A stretch of DNA of 64,000 nucleotides from Citrus sinensis (lineage: Eukaryota; Streptophyta; Magnoliopsida; Sapindales; Rutaceae): contig NC_068559.1 in the NCBI RefSeq assembly GCF_022201045.2, positions 25,861,501 to 25,925,500 of the forward strand, written 5' to 3'. The position numbers and the translations under genes were made by a program. The notes under the pieces were generated by a model. It saw nothing but the letters and a program-made list of their open reading frames with translations, did not search any database and was not told where the DNA came from. Numbering within the stretch: position 1 is the stretch's first letter; each line of letters opens with the position of its first letter. Below, piece after piece: positions 12,888 through 24,867 of this stretch.

Positions 12888-13435
12888 TATAAAATTAACA
12901 AGGACTTATATAAAGATGTCTTTGTGCAGGTAAAATATGAATATGACGAGAGAAAGTGATTATAATAATATTAGATCATAGAATTTATATGTTTACACAT
13001 TAAAAAAAAATGGTCGAATCATTTAAATAGAGACTTGGTAACGTAGAAAACTGAAGTAAAATAACAAGAATTTTGTTAAATCAAAGACGATTTGGTTGGA
13101 ATTTGGCAAAGAAATGGAACCCTAATTTTTACTAAAATTAGGCAAAAGAAAGCTTCTTCCCAATTTGTTAAATTAATTCCTATTTACCAGCTCAGAATGG
13201 CTATCCTGAGTTTGTGGAAATAAAGCAACGGGTGCCACCACAAGATATGATGAATTCCCCTAATCAAGGACAAACCCATCAGCATAAATAAACCCGACAA
13301 TCTCTTCCTCAAATCATCCCCAGCATTTGAACGATCTGCATTGTTCTCTATATTCAGTAGAGAACCTTGCATATAAGGGGACAAAAAATTAAAAATAATA
13401 AAAATAATAAGACGAAAACACAAACCCCATCGGAC
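12888..13435 (+). promoter_or_regulatory. Upstream region of AGP-A
   Basis: From about 12960 to the start codon this region is nearly identical to 25828-26295 upstream of AGP-B, so the proximal promoter is shared. Further upstream the two copies differ completely. I could not fix a convincing TATA box; ATATAAGG at about 13371 is a weak candidate. Confidence 0.4.
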
Positions 13436-13990
13436 ATGATGGCTCGCCTGGTCATTGTTCTTGCTCTCATTTTTGTAGCCATTATCAGTGTGGCCTCAGC
13501 CCAGCAGGAACCCATTATTCAGCCACAACCCAATGAACCCCATCAGCCTAATCAGCCGCAGGAACCCAATCAGCCACAGCAGCCTAATCAGCCCCAGGAA
13601 CCCAAGCAGCCTGATCAGCCACAGACACAGCCACCTACCCAGCAACCACAGCAGCCTGATCAGCCACAGACACAGCCACCTACCCAGCAGCCCCAGCAGC
13701 CTCAGCAGCCAAATCAGGCACCCGGTGAGGCACCAACACAGGCACCTCCAGCCGGTGGTGCACCCGCACCGGCACCCGGAGAAGCCCCAGCAGGAGGCCC
13801 AAGCAGTGGACCAGCTGCTGGACCTGGACCTGCAGAAGGCCCCTCTGGCGAGGCTAAGTTGCCTGAGGTTGCAATGCCAGGACCAGTGGGCGAGGGAGAT
13901 GAGAACAAGTCGGAAGGGAGTGGTACAAGCTCCCTCAAAGTCTCCGCCCTCGTCGCTGGTGTTGCAGTCGCTGCTGCTTTCTTCTACTAA
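13436..13990 (+). CDS. GPI-anchored Pro/Gln-rich arabinogalactan-type protein, copy A
   Basis: Predicted cell-surface proteoglycan backbone, 184 aa, no intron. Residues 1-22 are a signal peptide (MMARLVIVLALIFVAIISVA, cleavage after SA). Next is a Gln/Pro/Asn-rich region of tandem QPQEPNQP, QPNQPQ and QTQPPTQQP repeats. Then comes an Ala/Pro/Gly-rich stretch with APAPAPGEAP and APPAGGAPAP, the type of site where prolines are hydroxylated and carry arabinogalactan. The end (SSLKVSALVAGVAVAAAFFY) is a classic GPI-anchor addition signal after small residues. In Arabidopsis the pollen AGP gene BCP1 lies next to CCT5, as this gene does here, which suggests but does not prove the same ancestry. Of two adjacent ATGs (MM) the first was used. 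The second copy is at 26296. Confidence 0.85.
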   Translation: MMARLVIVLALIFVAIISVASAQQEPIIQPQPNEPHQPNQPQEPNQPQQPNQPQEPKQPDQPQTQPPTQQPQQPDQPQTQPPTQQPQQPQQPNQAPGEAPTQAPPAGGAPAPAPGEAPAGGPSSGPAAGPGPAEGPSGEAKLPEVAMPGPVGEGDENKSEGSGTSSLKVSALVAGVAVAAAFFY

Positions 13991-16900
13991 TCATGAGCAA
14001 ATTAGCTACGTCTACAAAACCACGTACCCGATTGACTAACATTCATCGGTTGCCTAGAGCAAAGCTCATTTGATATATGGATTTGTTTGTCATTAAAATT
14101 CGAGGTTTTACGTATCATGATGAGTTTTAAAATATTGTGGATTGGAGATATTTGGATCTATCATTGGATAATTTCTAAGTTTGACCAATTTTTATCATCA
14201 TATGTGCCTGTGGGTGCCTCTTCCGAGTTGAGGCTCGTATATAAAAATATTATCCATTATTTACGTCCTGCAGGCTGCATGCCGACTGATCGATGCATGT
14301 CTTTATCTTTGGTCAAATTGCCTTTTGTTCTTTATGGAATAGGGTGGTGCTTATTCCTGAAGAAATGAAATTGCTCGCATTCAATCACAATATTGTCACG
14401 ATTTGCTTTAATTTAAAGATTTTATTAATCCCGCGCATTTAGATAAACAATATCGCAGCTTTAATTTATTGAGATGAAATTAAAACTTGACTTTGGAATC
14501 CCTGATCTGACGAGCACTTGTTGCAGCAAGCAATAATAAAAGGTGGCGAACAAAGTAAATGAAATATATATAAATATTGACGACTTACGTTCGTATCCGA
14601 GGGCAATAATAGACGGCGATTAACCTTTTTTTTTTTTTTCCTCAATCCGGTATTATATAAACGGAACGAAATTCGTCGCCGTAAGTGTTAAACGTTAAAG
14701 GTTTTCAGAGTTATACACCGCTGCATTCTCCCACTTGCTGAGCTTTCAGCTTTGTACTCTTGAATTCTGAAAACGACATTAATTTTTGTAATTAGACAGA
14801 CTGACATTAACATTTAGTTGGCCCGGCCGGGAACTTCAAGTTGTTAAATATGACACGAACATTCAGTATCAGGAACCACGTTGTGTATATAAGTAAAGAG
14901 AATGCACAAGAAACTCATTCAACATCGTCAAATCAAGGGCCGGTGCACAACGCTGGCATTTGCATTGAGCTTTCTGATTTCAGTCTCAGATGCCTTGCAA
15001 AGAAAGGCAAATACTTCCAATAAAGGGGAAGTCAACGCCAGCATATACTTTCGAGGGTCTTCCCCTGTGAAACTGAAGCAGTAACAGCACAGATTGGCTG
15101 ATAAAATACATAACTATAAATTATGGAGATAACATTTTGGAATTAAAAAAGATTCCTGGAGTGGCAGATTAAACTGGAGGATTGGTCATCAGATAGATGG
15201 AACAGACGCGTACACTACACAGGCAGTTAGAAAAATTTATACATGGAACTAACAAGAATCAGTCGTACCCAACTCCTAAATTACACGACAAAACTAAAGA
15301 TTCACAGAGCAGAACTGGATGAAGCGAGTGATCTTGTAAAAGAATACAAAAGCCAAGAATAATGCACGAGAGAGCATGCCACGCTAAGTAAAAATTGCAG
15401 CTGCCAGTGCGGGGAAAGGCAGCTTTCCACATTAAGCAAGTAGAAACCCTCGGAACAACATAGTCAGGGGGGTATCTGAGAATATGCCTCCTTAAAACTG
15501 ACAATCTCATTCCTCAGACAGGAAACCTAATGTACACTTGGGCAGACTATTTCAAATCCTCTCAATAAACCACCAAACTTTCATCCCTAATCAGTTTACT
15601 GGTATACAAAAAAAGAGACAATGATCTATCTATTCCATAAAAAATCCATCAAAAGAAACAGTACAAATGAAAATCAAATCTGATTACAACAAATTCATAC
15701 TATATGAAAGAGGAAATGTACATGGAATGTGGCATCATGCCTTCACCTGCAACATTCTCAAAACAACCAAAACTCTCGGTTCCAGCCCAATAGAATGATG
15801 CAGAAGTCCACAATTTACGACTCCCATGTGCAGGTAAACCTCACAACTTACATAGATAATAATAATAATAATAAAGGTTAAAAAAAAAAAAAAGCGCACT
15901 TCTAACATTCCTTTATCTTTTATGTAGAAACTGCAACTAGTTCTACACGTTACAATAATCAATTACAAGTGAAACAATTCCAGGTTACAAATTACTAAAA
16001 GCTCATCACTGACTATCCTAAATCAGTTACACTGCATCAAATGTAAATACAAGTGTGCCTCAAAGTCAGTACAAGAGTCTTACAAGCTCACAGCGAGCCA
16101 CAAATAGTCAAATAAATAATGAAAGAGGCCTTTACATTCTATGGACCTAATACATGTAACTCAATTTTACAAAACATGAGATGATGCTTTACAAAATGGT
16201 ATATAAACCTATTAAACAAAATCCTTTCCATTTTTTGACAATTTCATGGCTTCAACTATTTCTAGGCATTTTCTTCCAGGAGAGCAGTTTACACATTCTT
16301 AAGGGCCGCTCGAGGGGGGGAAAAAGTGAAAGCCAAAATTATCAAGGCTTGTTTGCACACTTGACAGACCAAAGCCAATATTTGAGAAAGCGAATGAATG
16401 CAGCCCATCAAACACATCTTCCTTGAGGCTCATCAATTCATGAAAACAGAGGGTTGCTACTCCACTCCCTGAATATGGTGATAAAAAAAAAAGCCCCCAT
16501 GTCAATAGACTTGGAAAAAGAAAACCTACCAGCCAAAGAGGCCACTAAACTTTCCTCAAAGAGCACTACATGATTTTAGTACCATATTCCTACAATCAAT
16601 GAATCAATCACAACCACCCATGAATGGGGACCTCATGTAAGTCCTACATGATAAACAGCCCAGATTTCATAACAGGGAAGTAAAGCCCTTAACTGGAAGG
16701 TGTTTTGCTCTCTTTGATCAGATAACATATCAAACTCAAGTATGCCCAAATCCACCAATTCATAACAAAAGTCTAAGGGAATCACACTTCTACAAAACAC
16801 AAATACATTATTTGCCATGTGAATTTACAAAAACTACCGTCCCCGGCTGAAACTCACAATACCAGATATGACAACTTTTCATTCTAGGATAAACCATGAT

Positions 16901-18541
16901 AAAATAATATCATACACAAGAAATTAGGTAAAATTTTCTATGATACTAGTTACCACCAAAATAACGGAACTTCTAAAATATATAATGATTTGGAAGATAG
17001 TTCTTTTATGGCTAAAATAGTGTTTTGGAAGAAGAAACAAAAGTTCAAATAGCTGTTTTAATATTTAAAAGTATATTGATCTTCAAAAGAGCTAATCAAA
17101 TTAAAATAACTAATTGAAACTTCAAATAACAATCACAAATGATCAGTAGAAAGAAAAAGAAAGAAAGAAAGAAAGAAGCAAGAAAAGAAAGCAGCCAACC
17201 ATGCCTTCAAGAAAAGCTTCTCTCTCTCTCTCTTATTCTTCTTTGTGATTTTTTTCTTCTTTTCGAGTAAAACCAAAAAGAATGTATCCAAAGGACAAGA
17301 AAAACATATAAAAAAATTCAAAAAGGTGAACAAGCAATCCACTGAACCAGCAAACGAATCAAATGAAACATCCAAACAAAAACAGAAGCACCAAAAATCA
17401 AACACGACTCACGACTTCAAGAAAAGCTTTAAGAATCAGATTCTTAGTTGACATTCACTAAGATATGAAAGAGAAGATCGGAAGCCATTTACTAGACCAA
17501 CAACTCCAAAAATCTGGCCACCATATCAACTTATCCTTACTCCCAATTTCAAACGGAAAAACCTAAAAGAATTTAACATTCCAAGTAATCCACAAGCATA
17601 AGCAGCACCACACATACGTTGTGGATATAATTCAAAACGGGACGATGAACAACATCCACTTTAATAAATAGTTACGATGCCCTAGCAATATTTGAAACAT
17701 TGCTAGTATGACTTGCTGATCAAATCAAGCTCACTTGAAAAGAAAATAATAAAGGCATGCTACATATCAGCTCTTGCTTCTTCTGAGGAAGGTCAATTTG
17801 ATGGGAAGATACAAAAACCACATATCAAACATTGTCAAGTCCGAGAGAAACCCCTGAAGTAGGACTTCATTTTCTAAGATAAGACTAAGAATCCTTAATT
17901 AGTTGACCTTCAGTGGTTCGCACAGAAGGAACAACATCCTCCATCTTGACTTCTTCATATGTCAGCATCATCAGCACCATCACTAAGTCTTAACTATTCT
18001 AGTAAAAGACAGATGAATTCTAATTCCAAATTCAAATCTAAATGTCATTTGAAGCGATGCAAAGGACCCAGAAGGCAGCAGGACACAGCTATCATGTGCA
18101 TCAGTTTAAATATTAAAGTCATGCACTGACTCAGACTTACGAGCATCCTTTAAATACAATCCCAATAAAAATAACTCAATGGGTTGGCATGGAAAAAAAA
18201 CCATATTCTATAATCAACAACTACGAGAAGACACAGGTGCAGAAAGCAATATGGACAACTAATTCAAACTATCATAGAATTAGAGTAGGCTTTGTAACAT
18301 GTGATCAGAAGCCCCAAAACCATTGTCTCAGAAATAGATTCAGTAGAATAAATATAAAGCCAATGGGATACACGGCAAGGATATCAAGAGTCCAACCCTA
18401 GATAGAATATCCCCATTGGCATGCAACTCAAAGTCACTCATCATTTTTTAACAAACAAATAAGTGTTGGCGGTAACGTTTATAGAATGCAGAACGAAAGA
18501 ACACAGAATCCATTCTTCCCTTCTACAAATATGAGAACTTA
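13991..18541. other. Non-coding stretch between AGP-A and CFIm68-A, partly CFIm68 3' UTR
   Basis: No coding gene found over 4.5 kb. The first ~400 bp are the AGP-A 3' flank. On the minus strand a consensus splice donor (AAAA|GTAAGT, intron starting at 18542) lies about 155 bp after the CFIm68-A stop codon, suggesting a spliced 3' UTR. The block at about 15180-15450 looks like a terminal non-coding exon on the same strand. Both are inferences from sequence style. The region is present at high identity in unit B (about 34280-38180). A poly-T/(TC)n tract at about 17219-17275 differs in length between copies. Confidence 0.4.
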
Positions 18542-18695
18542 CTTTTCCCTCAAGAAACCCCTCTGCATTTAGGCCACAGTAACCAGGAAAAGCGATAGGT
18601 AGAAGCATTGCAGCAACCCAAGAGCAATACAGTAAGATATAGAGAATATGAGGTCTTGTATGACATGCCACTGAAGAATGAACAGCGTGACTCTG

Positions 18696-20672
18696 TCACT
18701 CTGATGGTAGCCGTCTCCTCTTCCCATAGTCCACATCTCTCGATCGAGATCTGTGGTCTTCATCCGGGATTGCTCGGGACCTGCTCCGAGATCTGGAAGA
18801 CGACGGCCCCCTGTCCCAGTTGTCATCATAAGTTGAGTCACGATCTCTTTGTCGACGATCACGATAACTATCTTTTTCTTCCCTGTGTCTGTGATCTCTG
18901 TGATCCCTTTCAGATCTGTCCCAGTCTTGTTCCCTCTCCTCTCGGTGCCTCCTATCTGTGTTCCCAGACCAGTCACGCTCAGAACCACGATCCTTTTCCC
19001 GGGAGGCAGCAGTTGACCTTGCTCCTTTTTCATGATTTGCCTCCCCATACCCATAATCAGAAGCACCATCATCACCACCATAACTTGACTCCCTTGTCCT
19101 TCGTCCATGTTCCTCTCCTACCCATCCACCCATGCTTGAGTCAGTCCACATCCCTGGATGCGGTCCATCCATTCCAGAAGAACCCATCATACCCATCCCA
19201 TTAGCTGCCATTCCTCGGTTAAAGAATGCTGGGTTGACATGAGGAGCCACCCCAGCAAGGCCCATTGCATTAACAGCAGGAAATGAAGGAAGCATCCCAG
19301 GAAAACCTGGACCCGAAAAACCTCCATAACCACCTCCTCGACCCATGTATGTTGGATCAAACCCTCCCATCATATTCTGTGGATGCATCATACCACCCGC
19401 AGGACCCCCAAAGCCAGGACCTGCAAGGCCTTGTCCATAACCTCCACCAGCAGCAGGTCCAGCACCGCTTCCAGCTCCAGAACTACTCCCCATCATGTTC
19501 TTTGCACCCATGGGCCCTCTTCCCCTCATCGCTCCACCACCAGGACCTCTGTTGGGTACACCCTGCCCACCTCGTCCCCAGCCACCCCTTCCAAAATTCC
19601 TACCTCCATCACCACTCTGATAATTCATGTTACCACCTCTCCCACCACCGTCGTTCATAGGTCTCCTTCCCTGAGTCTGTGATTGAGGCTGGCCTTGGTT
19701 TTTGTTCATGTAAGAAGCTCCCATCTGTTTCAATGTTTGAGGAGAAGCAAAAGCAACAACACATGGTCGTCCATTGAAAACATGACCATTCATTCCATCT
19801 TTGCACGCAGCTGCAGCAGCTGCATCAAAGAATTCGACTTGGCAATAACCTTTGGATTTACCACTAGCTCTCTCATCAAAAAACTTAATCTCCTTGACCC
19901 TTCCATACTGAGACAAAACACTTTCAAGCTCTGCATCAGTTGTCCACCAATGTAATTCTCCCACAAACAGCATTGTCCCACCATTCTCTAGAGGAGGCCG
20001 GATTTGATTCTCATTCACCATTGCACGATTGACATTTATATTCACACCCATTTGATTAGCTGGAATCAGAGCACCTTGAGGACCAGCAGCACCGGGATTT
20101 AGCACAGGTGCAGGCTCATTGGCTACTCTTCCCGGCATATTAGAAGGATCAACTCCAGTTCTTGGGGGACCTGACGTAGACCCTTGAAAACCCATATTTC
20201 TAACATGGGCATCATGAGTTGTCTCTTGGACACTCCCTTTTTGTGAAACAGAAGCTCCATCTGGGTAATTACCAGATCCCATGTTTGGTCTGTTGACAGC
20301 AACCTGCACATCATTTTGAGCAGGAAAGTGGGTCCCAGCATTGGTGTACTTTCCTTCAACAGAAACCCCAGGGACGTTTGACCCTTGTGAGACCCCAGCT
20401 TGAACTTGTTGCTCGGGAACATCAGTTTTCTTAACTTGAAGTCTTCCATTGCCCACACCAGCGGATGGGGGAGGTGCCTCAGGCTGCTGAAACTGCAATA
20501 AACCATCTCCGACATTAACATCATTATATAGATCATCATACTCATCATCTTCTCCCATCAACTCTTCATCTGCAAGAGCAGGTATAGCTCCACCTCCCTG
20601 ATACTGCATCTTTTGAGCCCCTCCATACTCCTCCTCCTCATAATCTATTTGTTCTTCAGCCATCGAATCCAT
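18696..20672 (-). CDS. CFI68: CFIm68/CPSF6-like RNA-binding protein, copy A
   Basis: Likely large subunit of cleavage factor I, which binds the 25-kDa subunit and UGUA-containing RNA and helps choose mRNA polyadenylation sites in the nucleus. One uninterrupted coding exon, 658 aa. The N-terminus is acidic (IDYEEEEYGG, EDDEYDDLYNDV). A single RRM spans about 233-310, with RNP2 LFVGEL (235-240) and RNP1 KGYCQVEF (274-281). A Gly-rich region with RGG and GRG follows (about 330-520), and the end is rich in RE, RD and RS (SRSRSRSRAIPDEDHRSRSR). This layout is that of CFIm68. A 5' UTR intron appears at 20678-21324 (donor AAAG|GTGAAT, acceptor GGTCAG). Start: the first ATG reads MDSMAEEQ, but in copy B that first ATG is GTG, so MAEEQ at 20663 may be the ancestral start. 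Confidence 0.88.
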   Translation of the reverse strand: MDSMAEEQIDYEEEEYGGAQKMQYQGGGAIPALADEELMGEDDEYDDLYNDVNVGDGLLQFQQPEAPPPSAGVGNGRLQVKKTDVPEQQVQAGVSQGSNVPGVSVEGKYTNAGTHFPAQNDVQVAVNRPNMGSGNYPDGASVSQKGSVQETTHDAHVRNMGFQGSTSGPPRTGVDPSNMPGRVANEPAPVLNPGAAGPQGALIPANQMGVNINVNRAMVNENQIRPPLENGGTMLFVGELHWWTTDAELESVLSQYGRVKEIKFFDERASGKSKGYCQVEFFDAAAAAACKDGMNGHVFNGRPCVVAFASPQTLKQMGASYMNKNQGQPQSQTQGRRPMNDGGGRGGNMNYQSGDGGRNFGRGGWGRGGQGVPNRGPGGGAMRGRGPMGAKNMMGSSSGAGSGAGPAAGGGYGQGLAGPGFGGPAGGMMHPQNMMGGFDPTYMGRGGGYGGFSGPGFPGMLPSFPAVNAMGLAGVAPHVNPAFFNRGMAANGMGMMGSSGMDGPHPGMWTDSSMGGWVGEEHGRRTRESSYGGDDGASDYGYGEANHEKGARSTAASREKDRGSERDWSGNTDRRHREEREQDWDRSERDHRDHRHREEKDSYRDRRQRDRDSTYDDNWDRGPSSSRSRSRSRAIPDEDHRSRSRDVDYGKRRRLPSE

Positions 20673-20677
20673 TTAAG

Positions 20678-21324
20678 CTGACCAAGTTACATCAAAATAA
20701 AGAAATATTATCTCCATTCCTCCCATGCAGAACTATGAACAAAGATAAAAGACCACTCAAAATTGTTCTGCTTCTCTACATCAACAGGTTTTAGAGCCAA
20801 AGATCACCAATATTAAAGACCAACATAGCTCAAATTTAAGCAGAATGTGATTCATATGTATAAACACATAATCAACACTTATTAATACAAAAGATCCATC
20901 ACCGACCAAGGAATACATTTAAGAACCATAAGAAACACTTCACCGTCCATCCTATAACATTAAAAAAAAAAAGCACAAATCTGCAACACCCGCCTGGTAA
21001 AATTACATGAATTACACAGAAACCCTACCCACAAGTGCAAAAATAACATAAAAAGGACAACTCTCCAACACCCACTTCATGAAGTCAAAAGGACACAAAT
21101 CCTTAAAAACCTGTCAAATTACATCATCCAGTAAACAAAAAATTACATATACATTTCACTAAAACGACACTGAAAAACATCGGATAAGAAAAAAAAAAAT
21201 TAACAAAACGCAGAATCGAATCGGGTTTTATTTAGGTACCCTTACTCTTATCCCCTCTGAAGATGTGTGTTTTATTAACCCTTTAGCTTAAAAAACTAAC
21301 AGCGCTTGAGCAAATTGTATTCAC
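20678..21324 (-). other. Predicted 5' UTR intron of CFIm68-A
   Basis: On the minus strand, a leader ending AACAAGAGAAAG is followed by GTGAATAC, and a pyrimidine-rich acceptor ending TTGGTCAG joins five bases before the ATG. The same sites are conserved in copy B (40314-40979). Predicted from splice consensus only. Confidence 0.55.
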
Positions 21325-22052
21325 CTTTCTCTTGTTCTTTGATTTCTGTTTGTAACTCTGTTTTCTGCGCTGGTTGTACAGTGAAACCCTTATGGATTTG
21401 ATTCAGGTTTCGTCTTTCCCAGTCTGCCGAATGGCCAAATACGTGATATCTTAAGTCTCTATAGATTTAATATTTAGTTAAATAAATTTTTAACCAGCCT
21501 TCTCGTAATTTCCAAGAGTTTATAGTGGAGAGTTTTCACTGAACTAAATTTCATGCTATTTTCATATTTGTCATTTGTGTTATTATACATTTTACTATCA
21601 TATAATTTCCTCAAAATGAAATATTTTATGACATATTAAAATAAAAATTTGGAATACCTATTATTAATAACCATAGACATTTTACATCTTAACATTTCAA
21701 CTGAAATAATGTGTTGCATAAAGTTACTAGATCATATATTTTTATATGTATTATTATATCATTTACTTGATTGATAACACATCACTTAACATAAAATTTT
21801 ATGATGCTTAATACTATTAATATTATAAAATTAAATATTATCCCATTAACTAATTATTATTATTATTATTATTTTAGAAATTGCAATTAACTAAGCATTA
21901 GCTTAGTTAATGGTCATTAATATTTTCATCCCATACCTTCCCTACAATTTAATTCAAGTGGCTAACTAAAGAAAACAATGGTTAAGCTCATATAAGGAAA
22001 AACAAATTGTCATGGTTTATATGATTCAATGTATTATTATTTTAATTTAATA
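21325..22052. other. CFIm68-A promoter side and end of unit A
   Basis: 21325 to about 21420 should be the non-coding first exon of CFIm68-A. Unit A similarity ends near 21905, just after an (ATT)n tract at about 21848-21875. No other gene is seen. Confidence 0.45.
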
Positions 22053-22060
22053 CTTCTACA

Positions 22061-23143
22061 TAGGGGTGGGCATAAACCCACAACCCATGGGTTTACCCAA
22101 ACCCAAACCAAATTAAATGGTTTGGGTTGGGTAAATCATGAAAATGGGTTAAATGTGAGTTTTATATAGAAAATCATTTCATTATGAGTTGGGTATGGTT
22201 TACCCATAGGTCATGGACAAAACCCCAACACTCAAATTTTTCAAATGAAATAAATGAAAACAAAATAAATGAACACAAATAAGTGAAAGGCCACCATTAA
22301 GTTTTTTACGGCATGATCAATTGTCAACAGTTAGAAAATAAAAATAACATGTAAAAATAAATTTAAATTAAATAAATATTGTTGTAAATAACATAAATTT
22401 TTTTCTTATTTACAAAAATAATTTCTCCCACATGGAAGGATCGTCATAGAAAGAGCATAAGACTCTACTAGTGATCAATAATAACTCGACTTAGACTGGG
22501 TCTGATATGCTAGATGGTGGCTAATTTTTTGTCAATAATTGAATGTAATGCCCATATTAGGCCCTGTACAAAACTTTGCTTACCATATGATGAAATTAGA
22601 ACATAAAGCATACACACTATATAATATCAGAGTGTAAATAAAATTAAACATATAAGTAGACAACATAACGCAAAACTACCAAAACGATAAATAAAAATAA
22701 ATATTGCATAATTAAATAAATAACAAGTGGCAAAATTTATTATTAGATTGTTATGTCATGTTTGTGAAAGTTTATTATTAAAGTGTATGTTCTTCTTTAT
22801 TGAGAAATAATAATTTTTGCGATTAAACTTTATTTTGATTTTCTAGTATTCTTTAATTTGAGGATTAAGTTATTGTAAAATTTATAATTTTTATCCACTA
22901 TATATTTTTTATATTTTAATATCAATTTAATAATTAATAACAATTAATAATTATTATAATTTTGATATAATTAAATTTTATTAAAATAAAAATTATTTTG
23001 ATAATAAAATTCAAACCAAACCCAAATGGGTTGGTTTGGATTGGGTTAAAAATATTTGGGTTGGTTTGGGTTGGATCCAAATTTTTATAGTTTGGTTTGG
23101 TTTGACTTAAAATCCAACCCAAACCAACCCATGTACACCCCTA
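22061..23143. mobile_element. hAT-type non-autonomous element, AACCCAAACC subfamily
   Basis: The ends are inverted: TAGGGGTGGGCATAAACCCA on the left, and TAGGGGTGTACATGGGTTGG as the reverse complement of the right. It is flanked by a perfect 8-bp duplication, CTTCTACA (22053-22060 and 23144-23151), the hAT hallmark. Both subterminal regions are packed with AACCCAAACC/GGTTTGGGTTGG repeats, probably transposase binding sites. The 1083-bp interior is AT-rich with no transposase. It sits in the spacer between duplication units A and B. Confidence 0.9.
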
Positions 23144-23151
23144 CTTCTACA

Positions 23152-23623
23152 CATGGAGATAACTAAATTTAATACTCCTACACGTGGAGATAACTTTTTT
23201 GTATATGTCTTAGTAATGTGATTGTTACTTATATGCAATATAATGTCATTAGTTAAAAAGTATGACTATTTGTACCCTATAAAATATTTTGAACACCTTT
23301 TATTAAAATTTTAATATAAATTTATACTTAACACACCCTCTTCACACCAATGAAAATATTTTTCTCACAAAACTATGTTTCTTTTCCTCAAAATTGCTAA
23401 GTGCGCAATAGCTTGACATTATGCATACATATAAGAGCACACATACATAAAATCATATGTTCTTAAAGTTAATATTGGCGGGAGGGTAAACTTGATTTAA
23501 AATTTCATAAATGTTTATGTCCTCAATCTTAAGCTTTATGCATACAATTATGAATATTTAATCTCTACTCATAAAAACTAAAAATGAAGGAATAAAGAAC
23601 AAACATTTGTAAGTTTTTGACAC
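23152..23623. other. Spacer between the hAT and Harbinger elements
   Basis: AT-rich, no coding signal. A short imperfect tandem repeat (TACTTCTACACATGGAGATAAC / TACTCCTACACGTGGAGATAAC type) covers about 23142-23195. Confidence 0.4.
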
Positions 23624-23626
23624 TAA

Positions 23627-24770
23627 TGGTGCGTTTACCTCATGAGAATGAGAATGAGGTGGAATGAGAATGAGAATGAGATTTCAATGTTTACTTGACA
23701 AAAATAAATGAGAATGAGAATGTACTAGAATGTCATTGATGTGTTTACTTGACAAAATAAATGGGAATGAGGAATGAGAATCAATTTACCAAAATACCCA
23801 TAGTATTAATAATTAATAAAAATAATTAATTTATCATTATTAACAATATTATCATTATTATTTTAGTTATTATTAATTATTGTTAATATTATTTTTATTA
23901 ATATTATCATTATTAACATTTATTATTATTATTATTATTAAATTTTATTAACTTTATTATTTTAGTTATTAATAATTATTTTTATTAATATTATCATTAT
24001 TAAATTTATTATTTTAGTTATTGTTAATTATTGTTATTATTATTTTTATTAATATTATCATTATTAACATTTATTATTATTATTACTATTATTATTAACT
24101 TTATTATTTTAGTTACTATTAATTATTGTTAATATTATTTTTATTAATATTATCATTATTAACATTTATCATTACTAAAATAATAAATTCAATAAAATTT
24201 AATTTTAATAATAATAATAATAAATGTTAATAATGATAATATTAATAAAAATAATAATAACAATAATTAATAATAACTAAAATAATAAAGTTAATAAAAT
24301 ATTATAATAATAATAAAATTAATAATAATAATAACAACAATAAGGATAATATTGTTAATAATGATAAATTAATTGTTTTTATTAATTATTATTTTTATCA
24401 TTATTTTTATTGTAAATAATGATAATATTAATGATAATAATAATAATAATAACTAAAATAATAAAGTTACTAAAATTTAATAATAATAATTATTATTATT
24501 ATTAATGACATTTAAAATAATAAAATTATTTGTGATTTGAATAAGGGTAATTTAGGAAATATGAAAAAATTAGAAGGATAGAAAAATAAATTTATGTTTC
24601 ATTCCCATTTACACATTTTCATTCTCAATCCCCCATGAGAATGAGATTCTCATTCCTTATTCCCAAATTGTGTAGGACCCATATATTTTATTCTCATTCC
24701 CAAATTACATTTTGTCAAATAAACATAAGTTTCATTCTTATTCCTCAATTCCAATTTCCCAAACACACCA
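23627..24770. mobile_element. PIF/Harbinger-type MITE with an ATT-rich palindromic core
   Basis: The left end TGGTGCGTTTACCTC and right end ...CCCAAACACACCA are inverted. A TAA trinucleotide lies on both sides (23624-23626 and 24771-24773), the usual Harbinger target duplication. The subterminal parts carry many GAATGAGAATGAG motifs on the left and their complements (CTCATTCTCAT type) on the right. The ~700-bp core (about 23800-24510) is built from ATT/AAT trinucleotides: three or so ~100-bp tandem units containing TTTTAGTTATTATTAATTATTG, followed by inverted copies. It lies about 10 bp before the start of similarity of unit B. Confidence 0.82.
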
Positions 24771-24867
24771 TAAGAACTTATTCAGATGAATATTAATTTT
24801 GTCTTACATTAATTACAGTCCTTTTTTATCCGTCTCATTCCATAAGACGAATGGAAATATACTACTC

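Larger units (their letters stand above)
11830..21905. repeat. Tandem duplication unit A (AGP-A and CFIm68-A)
   Basis: This ~10.1 kb segment is repeated in direct orientation at about 24780-41527. Long runs are nearly identical: the AGP gene with both flanks, 4 kb of non-coding sequence, the whole CFIm68-like gene and its upstream intron. Similarity ends near an (ATT)n tract followed by AACTAAGCATTA (about 21900 here, 41520 in B). Unit A has about 0.8 kb at 12150-12975 that unit B lacks, including a Mutator-like element. It lacks the hAT element and transposon nest seen in B. Confidence 0.9.

Noticed and set aside
13488-14039. Alternative-frame open stretches over the AGP genes on both strands, also at 26348-26935
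   Set aside because: Repetitive coding DNA stays open in other frames; the products are low-complexity and have no start context or signal peptide of their own.
16181-16818. Short open frames in the CFIm68-A 3' region with counterparts at 35769-36441
   Set aside because: The two copies differ by frame-changing indels there, so the frames are not conserved as protein.
18608-19955. Several long open frames on the + strand opposite CFIm68-A, and the equivalents at 38292-39591
   Set aside because: They mirror the biased codons of the RRM/Gly/RS-rich gene on the other strand and resemble no protein family.
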